Positions 1 through 7,370 of a DNA stretch of 9,565 nt are shown here, piece after piece. The notes below the pieces were generated by a model. The model was given only the letters and a program-made list of their open reading frames with translations. It was not told the origin of the DNA and searched no databases. The stretch is from Porticoccus sp. (lineage in GTDB: Bacteria > Pseudomonadota > Gammaproteobacteria > Pseudomonadales > Porticoccaceae): assembly GCA_023263825.1 (NCBI GenBank), contig JALQUJ010000018.1, positions 1 to 9,565 of the forward strand. The letters are read 5' to 3'. Position 1 is the stretch's first letter, and each line of letters begins with the position of its first letter. Made by a program: the position numbers and the translations under genes.

Positions 1-117
1 GTTTTTATACAGTGTGTCCATCATGCTTATAGTGGCAGACATATCATCAGCACCTGGAATATTAACGTGCCCTGTTCCTTGAGAATGAATGTTTTCCAAT
101 CCATGGCTACTGATCAT
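1..117 (-). CDS. Possible N-terminal part of an unidentified protein, cut by the window edge
   Basis: An open frame of 39 codons starts at an ATG at 117 and runs off the left edge without a stop. It begins MISSHGLENIHSQGTGHV and continues with NIPGADDMSATISMMDTLYKN. I do not recognise it. The ATG lies 13 bases after the frame-corrected putA stop, which would fit a downstream gene in the same direction. A TGA two codons upstream of the ATG limits how far the frame can be extended. There is no good ribosome binding site: the nearest purine-rich stretch (GGAAG) is about 18 bases away. The protein shows no evident signal peptide or known motif. It could equally be non-coding, because a short open frame at an edge is weak evidence. 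Confidence 0.3.
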   Translation of the reverse strand, partial: MISSHGLENIHSQGTGHVNIPGADDMSATISMMDTLYKN

Positions 118-130
118 AAGTCAGCATTGT

Positions 131-542
131 TTAATCTTCCAGTAATCTAATCAGTGCTGTATTCCCACCTCTGGCGGTGATATTTTCGGTCCGCGTTTTT
201 TTCCGTAGCAAAACGAAGTAGATAATGGGGCCCGCCGGCCTTTGGCCCTGTTCCGGATAATCCACAGCCACCAAAAGGGTTGGTGCCTACAACCGCCCCC
301 ACCATATTGCGATTAATGTAGGTGTTGCCCACCATTGTGTGATTAAAAATATAGTCCGCGAATGCTTGAATTCGACTATGAATTCCTAGGGTTAGTCCAT
401 ACCCATTTTTGTTAATCTGAGTAAGCACATGGTTAAGTTCATCCGCTTGGTAACGAATAACATGAAGAACCGGGCCAAAGACTTCTTCTGGAAGTTGCTC
501 AAGGGAGCTAATCTCGAAAATATGGGGAGCAAAAAGAAGCAT
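131..542 (-). pseudogene. putA: putA remnant: C-terminal end of the proline dehydrogenase / glutamate-semialdehyde dehydrogenase, frameshifted
   Basis: The translated fragment carries the highly conserved end of the aldehyde dehydrogenase domain of bifunctional PutA: EVFGPVLHVIRY, NGYGLTLGIHSRI, GNTYINRNMVGAVVG, NPFGGCGLSGTGPKAGGP and LLRFATE. Intact PutA is a flavin- and NAD-dependent enzyme of more than 1000 residues that oxidises proline to glutamate. Here only about 135 residues remain. The proline dehydrogenase domain, the NAD-binding region and the catalytic cysteine are all missing, because another gene ends at 656. The literal frame stops at 147 with an unrelated tail. Dropping one base of the seven-T run at 196-202 (seven A on the coding strand) restores a normal PutA ending, TRTENITARGGNTALIRL and then LED, with a stop at 131. 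The family match is clear. The breakpoint lies somewhere around 540-655. The fragment cannot be a working enzyme, although the frameshift alone could be a sequencing error. Confidence 0.85.
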
Positions 543-578
543 CGTTTTCCTCAGATATATGGCTGCTCACACATCCAG

Positions 579-632
579 ATTACAGGGGTAATGCCAGGGT
601 GCGAGCCTGTATGCAATTTCTTACAGACAGGC
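579..632. other. Two small inverted repeats downstream of the M48 gene
   Basis: The gap between the M48 stop and the putA remnant holds two perfect short inverted repeats. One is ATTAC-AGGG-GTAAT at 579-592. The other is GCCTGT at 605-610 paired with ACAGGC at 627-632 across a 16-base loop. Neither is followed by a T-run on the minus strand, so they are not standard Rho-independent terminators. They could be mRNA 3' end structures or chance. They sit at the junction where the putA sequence breaks off. Confidence 0.3.
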
Positions 633-655
633 CAAGCCTATAATGTTTGCCGATT

Positions 656-2218
656 CTAGGGCTGTTCTGGTACTTGAACCCTGGAAACTTTAATACGGTA
701 TTTGGCAATTTCAGATGTTTCATTAAAGGAACCGATCCGGGTTTTAATCGTGGCTTGTTGGCCAGATTTCAGTTGAGAAGGTCCTTTAAGGGTGGAGCTA
801 CTTTCCAGAAGAAATGCATTGGCCATTTCTGAGAGTTGTAACTCTACATTTGTCACAGTGACAGGGCTGTTATTTTTCACCGTTATTCTCATATAGCCGT
901 CATCGCCGAGAGAGATTCTACTTAAAACATATTTATAAGGTGCTGTGGCAAGTTCGAGAACAGCTAGCCTCGCAGCAGCATTTTTAGCAATTTCTCCACT
1001 ACCCTGTGCGGCGGTTTGGAAATATTTGATCGCACCCTGTTTGTCGCCACTTTCTAATGCGATCTCACCCAAGAAATAGCTGGAAGGAGGTGTTGGAAGT
1101 AGTGAGTGGCTTTTTTCTAAATCAGATTTGGCTCCTATTTTCTTACCCTGTTCAAAGCGGTTAATGCCCCGATAGAGATAGGGGCTGAAAAGATCAGGGT
1201 TTTTGCCTATAGCTGTGGTGAATGCTTTTTCAGCATTGGTTGGGTTTTTGCTCATTTCCCAGGCGTGTCCACGAAGCTCCCAGAATGAACTCTCGTTGGG
1301 TTGAGTTCTTATGGCTTTATCCAATTGGGTCAAAGCACCTTTTGGATTTTTGGCATTGAGTGCTTTTATGGCTTCTGCCTCGGCATCATAGGCAGGTTTA
1401 TCCCTTTTAAGTTGCGCAATCTTACGTTGATATCGATCTTTATACCTGGCGCCTTTCGGCATGGTAGCGGCTTTGATACGGTTCGCATCAACACGCTCTT
1501 GGGAGGGTGGATGACTGGCGAACAGCCCGCTCAAAAAGTCCTGCTGGTGCCCTTCGCTGAGTTTTACAAACGCCTCTTGCACCCTAACGGCGCCATAGGG
1601 GTCGTAACCTGTTTTTGCGAGGTATTCCATGCCATAGGCATCAGCTTCTAATTCATCACCGCGACCATATTTTGCCATCCAGGCAGCTGCGCCCATTTGT
1701 GCAGCCTGTGAGCCGATTTCACCGAGGCCATAGTTACTTCCTAAAGCACCGACAGCGGCGGCACCCAAGCCAATAAACGTGCCCCGTGTCATTTGTGCAG
1801 CACTATGCCGGGCAGCTGCATGGACAATTTCATGGCCAAGCACGGCAGCAAGTTCAGATTCATCATCTAAATAAAGTAATAGGCCGCGGTTAACGGCAAT
1901 TTTGCCGCCAGGCATTGCCCAGGCATTGGGGGTAGAATTGTTAAGCACTACAAATTCGTAGGGTAGGTTAGGGCGTTGGCTGGCTGCTGCCAGTTTTCTT
2001 CCGATGTCACTGATATAAACCTGAAGGTCGGGGTCAATATAGTAGCGCCCACCTTGTGATTGTTGGCTGGGCCCATAATTGCTGGTACCAATGGCAACTT
2101 CTTTTTCGGGAGACATCAGCGAAAATTCTGTAGCGCCCGTCACAGGGTTTACTGAACAGCCTGTTAGTACGAAACATAACGTAATAATGGCAACAGGCAG
2201 TTTAAACATCCGATTCAT
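656..2218 (-). CDS. M48 family metalloprotease lipoprotein with C-terminal TPR repeats
   Basis: This 520-residue protein begins with a hydrophobic signal peptide ending in the lipobox LTGC, with lipidated Cys21. Ser at position +2 suggests outer-membrane sorting facing the periplasm. The M48 zinc protease domain follows: HEIVH at 129-133 gives two zinc ligands and the catalytic Glu130, and ELEAD at 189-193 supplies the third ligand. The conserved NAWAMPGGKIAVNRGLL segment lies ahead of the zinc site. Residues about 285-420 look like TPR helices (FWELRGHAWE..., YLYRGINRFEQGKK..., YFLGEIALESGDKQGA). A beta-rich C-terminal segment ends the protein. The layout resembles BepA-type periplasmic proteases that act in outer-membrane protein quality control, but the N-terminal lipoprotein region differs from E. 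coli BepA, so I give no symbol. The start is supported by AAGGA six bases upstream of the ATG. It is divergent from yaaA. Confidence 0.93.
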   Translation of the reverse strand: MNRMFKLPVAIITLCFVLTGCSVNPVTGATEFSLMSPEKEVAIGTSNYGPSQQSQGGRYYIDPDLQVYISDIGRKLAAASQRPNLPYEFVVLNNSTPNAWAMPGGKIAVNRGLLLYLDDESELAAVLGHEIVHAAARHSAAQMTRGTFIGLGAAAVGALGSNYGLGEIGSQAAQMGAAAWMAKYGRGDELEADAYGMEYLAKTGYDPYGAVRVQEAFVKLSEGHQQDFLSGLFASHPPSQERVDANRIKAATMPKGARYKDRYQRKIAQLKRDKPAYDAEAEAIKALNAKNPKGALTQLDKAIRTQPNESSFWELRGHAWEMSKNPTNAEKAFTTAIGKNPDLFSPYLYRGINRFEQGKKIGAKSDLEKSHSLLPTPPSSYFLGEIALESGDKQGAIKYFQTAAQGSGEIAKNAAARLAVLELATAPYKYVLSRISLGDDGYMRITVKNNSPVTVTNVELQLSEMANAFLLESSSTLKGPSQLKSGQQATIKTRIGSFNETSEIAKYRIKVSRVQVPEQP

Positions 2219-2252
2219 GAAAAATCCTTATCAGGCGGGTAATATTGAAACG

Positions 2253-2280
2253 AGTATAATGAACATCATATAGGTGTAAA
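2253..2280 (-). promoter_or_regulatory. Candidate sigma-70 promoter for the M48 gene
   Basis: On the minus strand TTTACA (2275-2280) is followed after 16 bases by TATACT (2253-2258). These match five of six -35 bases and five of six -10 bases. Transcription would start about 28 bases upstream of the protease ATG. This is a prediction from sequence only. Confidence 0.45.
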
Positions 2281-2391
2281 CGGTTTAGCTTCAGATTGGT
2301 TGATGTCAACAACCTCTGATTACAAGCTGATAACAATAAATTACGGTACTCATCATTTAATAAAAAACCATATAGGAACAAAGGTATACCC

Positions 2392-3168
2392 ATGTTAGTC
2401 GTTATTTCTCCAGCAAAAACATTGGATTATGAAACCCCAGCGACTATTTCGCGCTATAGCCTACCGGATTATCTGGATGATTCCACAGAGCTCATTGAAG
2501 AACTTAGACAGCTTTCTCCACCAGAAGTCTCTGACTTAATGGGTATTAGTGCCAAATTAGGCGACCTTAATTTTGGCCGCTACCTTAATTGGCAGCCTGA
2601 ATTTACACCGGACAATGCCAAGCAGTCGGTGCTTGCCTTCAAGGGCGATGTCTACACAGGTTTGGATGCAGAGAGTTTATCTGGGGGTCAGTTAAATTGG
2701 GCACAAAACCACCTACGTATTTTGTCCGGTTTGTACGGTTTATTGCGTCCTCTGGATTTAATGCAGCCTTACCGCCTTGAAATGGGAACCAAGCTGGCGA
2801 ACAAAAGAGGAAGTAATCTTTATGAGTTTTGGGGAGAAAAGATTACTGAAGGTCTGAATCAGGAACTCAAAGAAGAAAATTCACAAGTGCTGATTAATTT
2901 GGCATCCAATGAGTACTTTAAATCCGTTAAACCTAAAAAACTGAATGCTGAAGTTATAACACCGGTCTTTAAAGATTGGAAAAATGATAAATATAAGATC
3001 ATCAGTTTTTTCGCTAAAAAAGCCAGGGGGTTGATGAGCCGCTATATCATAGAAAACCAGATCGAAGACCCTGAACAGTTAAAACAATTTGATGTTGATG
3101 GTTATAGTTTTAATCCAGCAATGTCTTCTGCCCGGGAATGGGTTTTTACGCGAGATGCTCAAAAATAA
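2392..3168 (+). CDS. yaaA: YaaA family peroxide stress protein
   Basis: This protein has 258 residues, the same length as E. coli YaaA (DUF328). It shows the family's hallmark stretches: MLVVISPAKTLDYE at the N-terminus, LAFKGDVYTGL near residue 82, LRILSGLYGLLRPLDLMQPYRLEMG near 107-131, and a C-terminal FFAKKARGLMSRYI region. In E. coli, YaaA is cytoplasmic, is induced through OxyR and limits free iron and DNA damage during hydrogen peroxide stress. The biochemical role is taken from the family, not read from this sequence. AAAGG seven bases before the ATG is a good ribosome binding site. It is the first gene of a plus-strand run with the methyltransferase 36 bases behind. I found no clear promoter in the 170-base divergent gap on this strand. 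Confidence 0.95.
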   Translation: MLVVISPAKTLDYETPATISRYSLPDYLDDSTELIEELRQLSPPEVSDLMGISAKLGDLNFGRYLNWQPEFTPDNAKQSVLAFKGDVYTGLDAESLSGGQLNWAQNHLRILSGLYGLLRPLDLMQPYRLEMGTKLANKRGSNLYEFWGEKITEGLNQELKEENSQVLINLASNEYFKSVKPKKLNAEVITPVFKDWKNDKYKIISFFAKKARGLMSRYIIENQIEDPEQLKQFDVDGYSFNPAMSSAREWVFTRDAQK

Positions 3169-3204
3169 AGCTATTTAATAAAAACAAAAGATTAGGAATA
3201 CATA

Positions 3205-3804
3205 ATGCTGGCACAAAAGCCATTTTCCCAAGCTTGCGAAAATAATAAACAACCGATTTTAGATATATTGTTAAGAGTCTTTTCTGATCGCAAGCAAGTA
3301 TTGGAAATTGGAAGCGGCACTGGTCAGCATGCTGTTTATTTTGCGCCTCAGTTACCGCACCTTATTTGGCAAACAGCGGATCTGGAACAAAACCATGAGG
3401 GTATCAATGCATGGATAGATGATAATCCTGCAGAGAACTTACGTTCACCATTGATCCTTGATGCGGATCACCCCCCTTGGTTATTTGATCCAGTAGATGC
3501 AGTGTTTAGTGCAAACACCTGCCACATCATGGTTTGGTCATCTGTTGTTAATATGTTTGCTGGCCTTGATTCAGTGATGGAGCCGGATACAACCTTAGTT
3601 ATTTATGGCCCTTTTAATTACAACGGAAAATTTACTAGTGAAAGTAATGCTGGTTTTGATCAATGGCTTAAACACAAGGCTCATCATCAGGGTATACGAG
3701 ATTTTGAAGCCATAAATAAATTAGCTGAGAAAATAGGTTTGTCATTAGTCGAAGATAATGAAATGCCGGCCAATAATCGATTATTAGTTTGGCAAAGAAA
3801 TTAA
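3205..3804 (+). CDS. DUF938 family SAM-dependent methyltransferase-like protein
   Basis: This protein has 199 residues and matches the DUF938 family of class I methyltransferase folds. The SAM-binding motif I is VLEIGSGTGQH at residues 32-42. An acidic residue ends strand beta2 (TADLE, near 59). The family-typical segments FSANTCHIMVW (about 100-110) and IYGPFNYNGKFTSESNAGFD follow. The substrate is unknown and no member function is inferred here. The start is well supported by AGGA seven bases before the ATG. It lies 36 bases behind yaaA in the same direction, so cotranscription is likely. The C-terminal ANNRLLVWQ is also typical of the family, so the gene looks complete. Confidence 0.9.
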   Translation: MLAQKPFSQACENNKQPILDILLRVFSDRKQVLEIGSGTGQHAVYFAPQLPHLIWQTADLEQNHEGINAWIDDNPAENLRSPLILDADHPPWLFDPVDAVFSANTCHIMVWSSVVNMFAGLDSVMEPDTTLVIYGPFNYNGKFTSESNAGFDQWLKHKAHHQGIRDFEAINKLAEKIGLSLVEDNEMPANNRLLVWQRN

Positions 3805-3836
3805 GTTAAAAAATGAGCTTAAAAATATGAATAGTT

Positions 3837-4124
3837 TTGGTTTTTAGTTTAATAGTATCAAGTGTTATTCAAGCAGAAGATATTAAGCCTTTTAAAAGTG
3901 ATGGGTGTAGTTCATTTCCCAATGGAACCTTTGAACAAAATGAATTATGGCTAAAATGTTGCACTGCCCATGATTATGATTATTGGAAAGGCGGCACCTA
4001 TACGGAAAGGCTGGAATCAGATAAGGCATTAAAGGCTTGTGCTGAAGCTGAGAACAGCAAGAGTGTGAGAACACTAACAAAGAAGTTAAATTTAGTTTTG
4101 TATGTATATTTTTTCATAACCTAA
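3837..4124 (+). CDS. Small secreted CCxxHD protein (phospholipase A2-like motif), possibly frameshifted
   Basis: The open frame gives a short hydrophobic leader ending near VIQA-ED, then DGCSSFPNGT, LWLKCCTAHDYDYWKGGTY and a helix ERLESDKALKACAEA. The CCxxHD motif resembles the catalytic His-Asp region of phospholipase A2, and a family of small bacterial exported proteins with DGCSxFPDGT...CCxxHDxxYWxGGTY is known to me. Enzyme activity is not established. Relatives usually continue with a Gly-rich, P-x-W-P-T, RWGYGW tail that is absent here. The frame has only a TTG start at 3837, no ribosome binding site and a leader lacking positive charge. An ATG at 3827 would enter this frame and give MNSLVFSLIVSS if the TTTT run at 3835-3838 were one base shorter. 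It follows the DUF938 gene by about 30 bases. It may be a decaying gene. Confidence 0.6.
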   Translation: MVFSLIVSSVIQAEDIKPFKSDGCSSFPNGTFEQNELWLKCCTAHDYDYWKGGTYTERLESDKALKACAEAENSKSVRTLTKKLNLVLYVYFFIT

Positions 4125-4159
4125 GCCTTTGGCCGTCATTGGTAGGAAAGCAGCATAAA

Positions 4160-5302
4160 TTATTTAGTTGTCATTTTATAAGGTAGCAGTTCGGATGATT
4201 GAGAAATATATTGTTTGATCTGAAGAGTTTCTTGATCTAAAAAACGCTGTATAGCATGGGCAAAGTCTGGATGATTTACCCAATGCAGTGAGTGAGTCTC
4301 TATGGGCTGAAACCCTCGTTTTATCTTATGTTCACCCTGGGCTCCGGCATCAAAACGAGAGAGTTTTTGCATAATTGCAAACTCAATACCCTGATAATAA
4401 CAGAGCTCAAAGTGGAGAAAATCATATTCTTTAAGGCAGCCCCAATAGCGACCGTAAAGTGTATTGTCATCAAAGAAGAACAGCGCTGCGGCCATTTTTG
4501 TACCACCTTCCTCTTCTGCAACACACATCATGATCTGGTCGCCCATGGAGGCGCCAAGGTTTTGGAAAAAGTTTTCTGTGAGGTAACCACCTGTTCCATT
4601 ACGCTTTATATAGGTTCTCTGATACATAATGTGGAAAAATTCCCACCAATCTGGGGTTATATCCTTACCTTCCAGGCGTTTAATATTAAGTTTTTGGTTG
4701 GCGGTACGCCGTTCTTTTAAAATATTCTTTCTCTTTCTTGAGGCTAACGTGTCGGTAAAGTCCCCGAAACTGCCATAATTGGTGTTGATCCAGTGATATT
4801 GGACACCTGTTCGTTTCATCGTGTTGTACTGTTGTAATTCTTTGGTCAGTGAATTCTCAGGAAATAGTAGGTGCCAACTGGAAGCATCCCATTCTATGGC
4901 ACAGTTTTTGAGGGCTTCGAAAAATTCGGAAAAAAATACAGTTTTATCAATTCCAGAAGCTATTCCGAGCCTTGGGCCTACTGCTGGAGTAAAAGGTATA
5001 GCTGTAACCAGTTTTGGGTAATACTCCAAGTTGTGGTTGTAGTAGGCATTGGCCCAGGAGTGATCAAAAACATATTCGCCCCAGGAATGCTGCTTTAAAT
5101 ACATGGGCATAGCAGCAATGGGTTTGCCATTCTGTTCTATTAGGAGATGCTTTGGTTCCCAGCCAGTGTCAGCACAAACACTACCCGATGATTCTAATAG
5201 GGAAAGAAAGCGATGTTGTATAAAGGGATACTTGGATTCAAACAAGCTATCCCAGTGTGATGGCGGGCATTCATCGATGCAGTTCAGTACTTGGAGATCC
5301 AA
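4160..5302 (-). CDS. COG3146/DUF482 GNAT-like (FemAB-type) acyltransferase
   Basis: This roughly 380-residue protein belongs to the family annotated as peptidoglycan-biosynthesis or GNAT-family N-acyltransferase (COG3146, DUF482). Characteristic segments are PFIQHRFLSLLESSGSVC near the N-terminus, YVFDHSWANAYYNHNLEYYPKL, a PFTPAVGPRLG block, a basic SRKRKNILKERR segment, and the C-terminal LYGRYWGCL, LHFELCYYQGIEFA and FDAGAQGEHKIKRGF. The substrate is unknown. The frame can be extended to a TTG at 5326, but that has no ribosome binding site. A TTG at 5302 has AAAGG seven bases upstream and gives an N-terminus (MDLQVLNCIDECPPSHWDSL) like relatives, so I chose it. It lies about 50 bases behind phoR on the same strand with no terminator seen, so it may be read from the phoB promoter. 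Confidence 0.88.
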   Translation of the reverse strand: MDLQVLNCIDECPPSHWDSLFESKYPFIQHRFLSLLESSGSVCADTGWEPKHLLIEQNGKPIAAMPMYLKQHSWGEYVFDHSWANAYYNHNLEYYPKLVTAIPFTPAVGPRLGIASGIDKTVFFSEFFEALKNCAIEWDASSWHLLFPENSLTKELQQYNTMKRTGVQYHWINTNYGSFGDFTDTLASRKRKNILKERRTANQKLNIKRLEGKDITPDWWEFFHIMYQRTYIKRNGTGGYLTENFFQNLGASMGDQIMMCVAEEEGGTKMAAALFFFDDNTLYGRYWGCLKEYDFLHFELCYYQGIEFAIMQKLSRFDAGAQGEHKIKRGFQPIETHSLHWVNHPDFAHAIQRFLDQETLQIKQYISQSSELLPYKMTTK

Positions 5303-5352
5303 TGCCTTACCTTTGGGTGAAATCAATGCTGCTGTTTGAATAGAGTAGTAGT

Positions 5353-6657
5353 TTAAGTCTTGGGCTTTGGTTTAGGGAAGTGGCAGATGAATGTGCTGCC
5401 TTTGCTTAGGGTGCTGAAGATTTTTAGTGAGCCGCCGTGCCGCATTAAAACGTGCTTCACAATGGCAAGGCCAAGCCCAGTGCCGCCAGTAGTGGTGGCG
5501 CGACTATGATCCACTCGGTAGAAACGTTCAGTCAGACGGGGGATGTGTTTGGGGTCAATACCGTTACCATTATCGGAAATTTCGATCACATTGGCTTTTT
5601 TGTCGGTATAACTCTTGATCTGAATTTCTGTGCCTGGCGGATTGTGTTTAATGGCATTGAAGACCAGGTTGGAAAATGCACTATATAGCTCTTTGGTATC
5701 ACCATTGATCATAATGTCATCAGAACAGTCGATAGTGATGATGTCATTGTTCTCAGTATCATTATTTTCTTTTGCAATAACCTTGGCATCCTCAGCAATT
5801 TGTTGAAGCAAACTTGTTGTATCTACAGGGGTGCTAGGAGGAGGTGTTCGAGTCGATTCCAGCTGGGACAGCATGACTAAATCGTTAGCTAAAGCACTCA
5901 TGCGATCAGTTTGTTGTTGCATCTGATCCAAGGCTTTTTCCCAACCTTTTGGGAGGTCATCAGCACTGTCTATAAGGGTTTCGGTGTAACCGGATAATAC
6001 TGTGAGTGGGGTGCGTAGCTCGTGGGATATGTTTGCTACAAAATCTTGGCGCATCTGCTCAAGGTTACGGAGTCGAGTAATATCTTGAACGACCAAAATG
6101 ATATCGCCTTCACCGAATTCGGCGGCACTAAAAAGTAGTGTTTTGGTCGGGTCTTCTGGAGATGTTAGCTCCAGAGGAGTAGAGAATGAATCACTTTGGA
6201 TAAAAGCAACGAAACGCGGGTCACGAACCAAATTGATAATGGACTGTCCTCGGTCACTTTTTTTCAGTCCCAATAGTTTTATAGACGCAGGGTTCCACCA
6301 TTCCAATACCCTGTCAGGGCTGAGGGTTAGCACACCATCTGCCAGGGCTGAGGTAATATTGCGCACTCGTTCCGAGAGATTCCTCCGGCTTTGCTTGGCG
6401 CGGTCATTGCGCTGTTGCATACGGTAGAGGTAGTCGGTCATATCACCCCAAACACCGCTCGCCTCAGGGGGGAGGCCAGCGCAACCTTGGTCTAACCAAT
6501 CATAGAGTTTAGCTATATGTGAAAAGGTCCATAGCATGTAAAGACCGCCGCCGATGAGAAGCGTCAGTAGTAGATGGCCATTCAAAAACCCAAAAATTAA
6601 CAGAAACAGAGTGAGCAGAGAGATTCGCTGTATTTCTGTTTGGAGACCTCTATGCAA
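5353..6657 (-). CDS. phoR: PhoR, phosphate regulon sensor histidine kinase
   Basis: This 434-residue inner-membrane kinase has hydrophobic membrane segments at about residues 12-45, then a linker and a PAS domain (about 100-195, with ADGVLTLSPDRVLEWWNPAS). The HisKA domain carries the H-box VANISHELRTPLTV with phospho-accepting His212. The ATPase domain has the N-box NLVFNAIKHNP (330-340), G1 DNGNGI (362-367), F-box RLTERFYR (374-381) and G2 GGTGLGLAIV (391-400). All catalytic motifs are intact. In the family PhoR phosphorylates PhoB under phosphate limitation and dephosphorylates it, with PhoU and the Pst transporter, in excess. The start is a TTG, 11 bases after the phoB stop, with AGGA nine bases upstream. 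The next ATG would delete the membrane region. The adjacent phoB and their close spacing make the assignment firm. Confidence 0.96.
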   Translation of the reverse strand: MHRGLQTEIQRISLLTLFLLIFGFLNGHLLLTLLIGGGLYMLWTFSHIAKLYDWLDQGCAGLPPEASGVWGDMTDYLYRMQQRNDRAKQSRRNLSERVRNITSALADGVLTLSPDRVLEWWNPASIKLLGLKKSDRGQSIINLVRDPRFVAFIQSDSFSTPLELTSPEDPTKTLLFSAAEFGEGDIILVVQDITRLRNLEQMRQDFVANISHELRTPLTVLSGYTETLIDSADDLPKGWEKALDQMQQQTDRMSALANDLVMLSQLESTRTPPPSTPVDTTSLLQQIAEDAKVIAKENNDTENNDIITIDCSDDIMINGDTKELYSAFSNLVFNAIKHNPPGTEIQIKSYTDKKANVIEISDNGNGIDPKHIPRLTERFYRVDHSRATTTGGTGLGLAIVKHVLMRHGGSLKIFSTLSKGSTFICHFPKPKPKT

Positions 6658-6668
6658 AGAGTTGATTC

Positions 6669-7370
6669 CTATTCTTCGACAACTTTGGTGGAGAAGCGGT
6701 AACCCGCGCCACGCACAGTCTGAATGAAGCGGTCATGGCCTTCAAGTGAAATTGCTTTGCGTAGACGCCTAATATGAACATCCACCGTGCGCTCATCCAT
6801 GTAAACATTGCCTCCCCAGACATGATCAAGGATTTGATCCCGGGAATAGACGCGTTCTTGGTGGGTCAGGAAAAAACTTAATAATCTGAATTCGGTAGGG
6901 CCCATAGTAATAGGCTGATTGTCTATCGTGACCCTGTGGCTAATAGGGTCGAATAATAGCCGGTCTACCTGGATTGGTTCTTGAGGTAACTCTGCCTCTG
7001 CTCGACGCAGTACAGCATTAATTCTGGCTATCAAAGCCCGGGGGGAAAATGGCTTGGTGATAAAGTCATCAGCACCTGATTCAAGGCCCTGAACCATGTT
7101 ATCTTCAGCAGTTTTAGCTGTGAGCATGATTACAGGTACATTTTTGGTAAGGTCATCACGCTGTAAGCGCCGGATAAGCTCAATACCACTGGTTCCTGGC
7201 ATCATCCAATCTAGCAGTACTAAATCAGGCTGTTCATCAATAATCATACCGTGAGCCTGTTGAGCATTTTCTGCTTGAAGGCAGTCGTAACCAGCTACAT
7301 CCAGTGCGGTGCTGATCATATCGCGTATGGCGGGTTCATCATCGACAACTAAAATTGTTTTGCTGTTCAT
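6669..7370 (-). CDS. phoB: PhoB, phosphate regulon response regulator
   Basis: This 233-residue OmpR/PhoB-family regulator is full length. The receiver domain shows the acidic pair D10-D11, the phospho-acceptor D54 in LVLLDWMMPG, T84 and K106 (FITKPFSP). The C-terminal winged helix has MGPTEFRLLSFF, the recognition region ERTVDVHIRRLRKAI and the ending TVRGAGYRFS. Phosphorylated PhoB binds Pho boxes and recruits sigma-70 polymerase at phosphate-starvation promoters. The start is fixed by the canonical ILVVDDE N-terminus and an in-frame TAG upstream. Oddly, the bases before the ATG (gatataaaaacc) contain no recognisable Shine-Dalgarno sequence. A Pho box lies about 85-100 bases upstream, predicting self-induction. 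It follows ubiA and precedes phoR, as in Pseudomonas. Confidence 0.97.
   Translation of the reverse strand: MNSKTILVVDDEPAIRDMISTALDVAGYDCLQAENAQQAHGMIIDEQPDLVLLDWMMPGTSGIELIRRLQRDDLTKNVPVIMLTAKTAEDNMVQGLESGADDFITKPFSPRALIARINAVLRRAEAELPQEPIQVDRLLFDPISHRVTIDNQPITMGPTEFRLLSFFLTHQERVYSRDQILDHVWGGNVYMDERTVDVHIRRLRKAISLEGHDRFIQTVRGAGYRFSTKVVEE

Noticed and set aside
543..655. Rho-independent terminator after the M48 gene
   Set aside because: The two hairpins are short and no T-run follows on the coding strand.
2301..2310. Perfect TTGACA on the minus strand as a -35 element
   Set aside because: No acceptable -10 lies 16-18 bases downstream (AAACCG). The TTTACA/TATACT pair is better placed.
2202..2393. 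63-codon minus-strand open frame spanning the M48 start and the divergent gap
   Set aside because: It overlaps the M48 signal peptide coding region, has no recognisable motif, and sits over promoter-like sequence.
4125..4159. Bidirectional terminator between the convergent small gene and the COG3146 gene
   Set aside because: No stem of useful length was found in this 35-base gap.
4292..4720. 142-codon plus-strand open frame inside the COG3146 gene
   Set aside because: It is antisense to a clearly conserved protein and its translation shows no family features.
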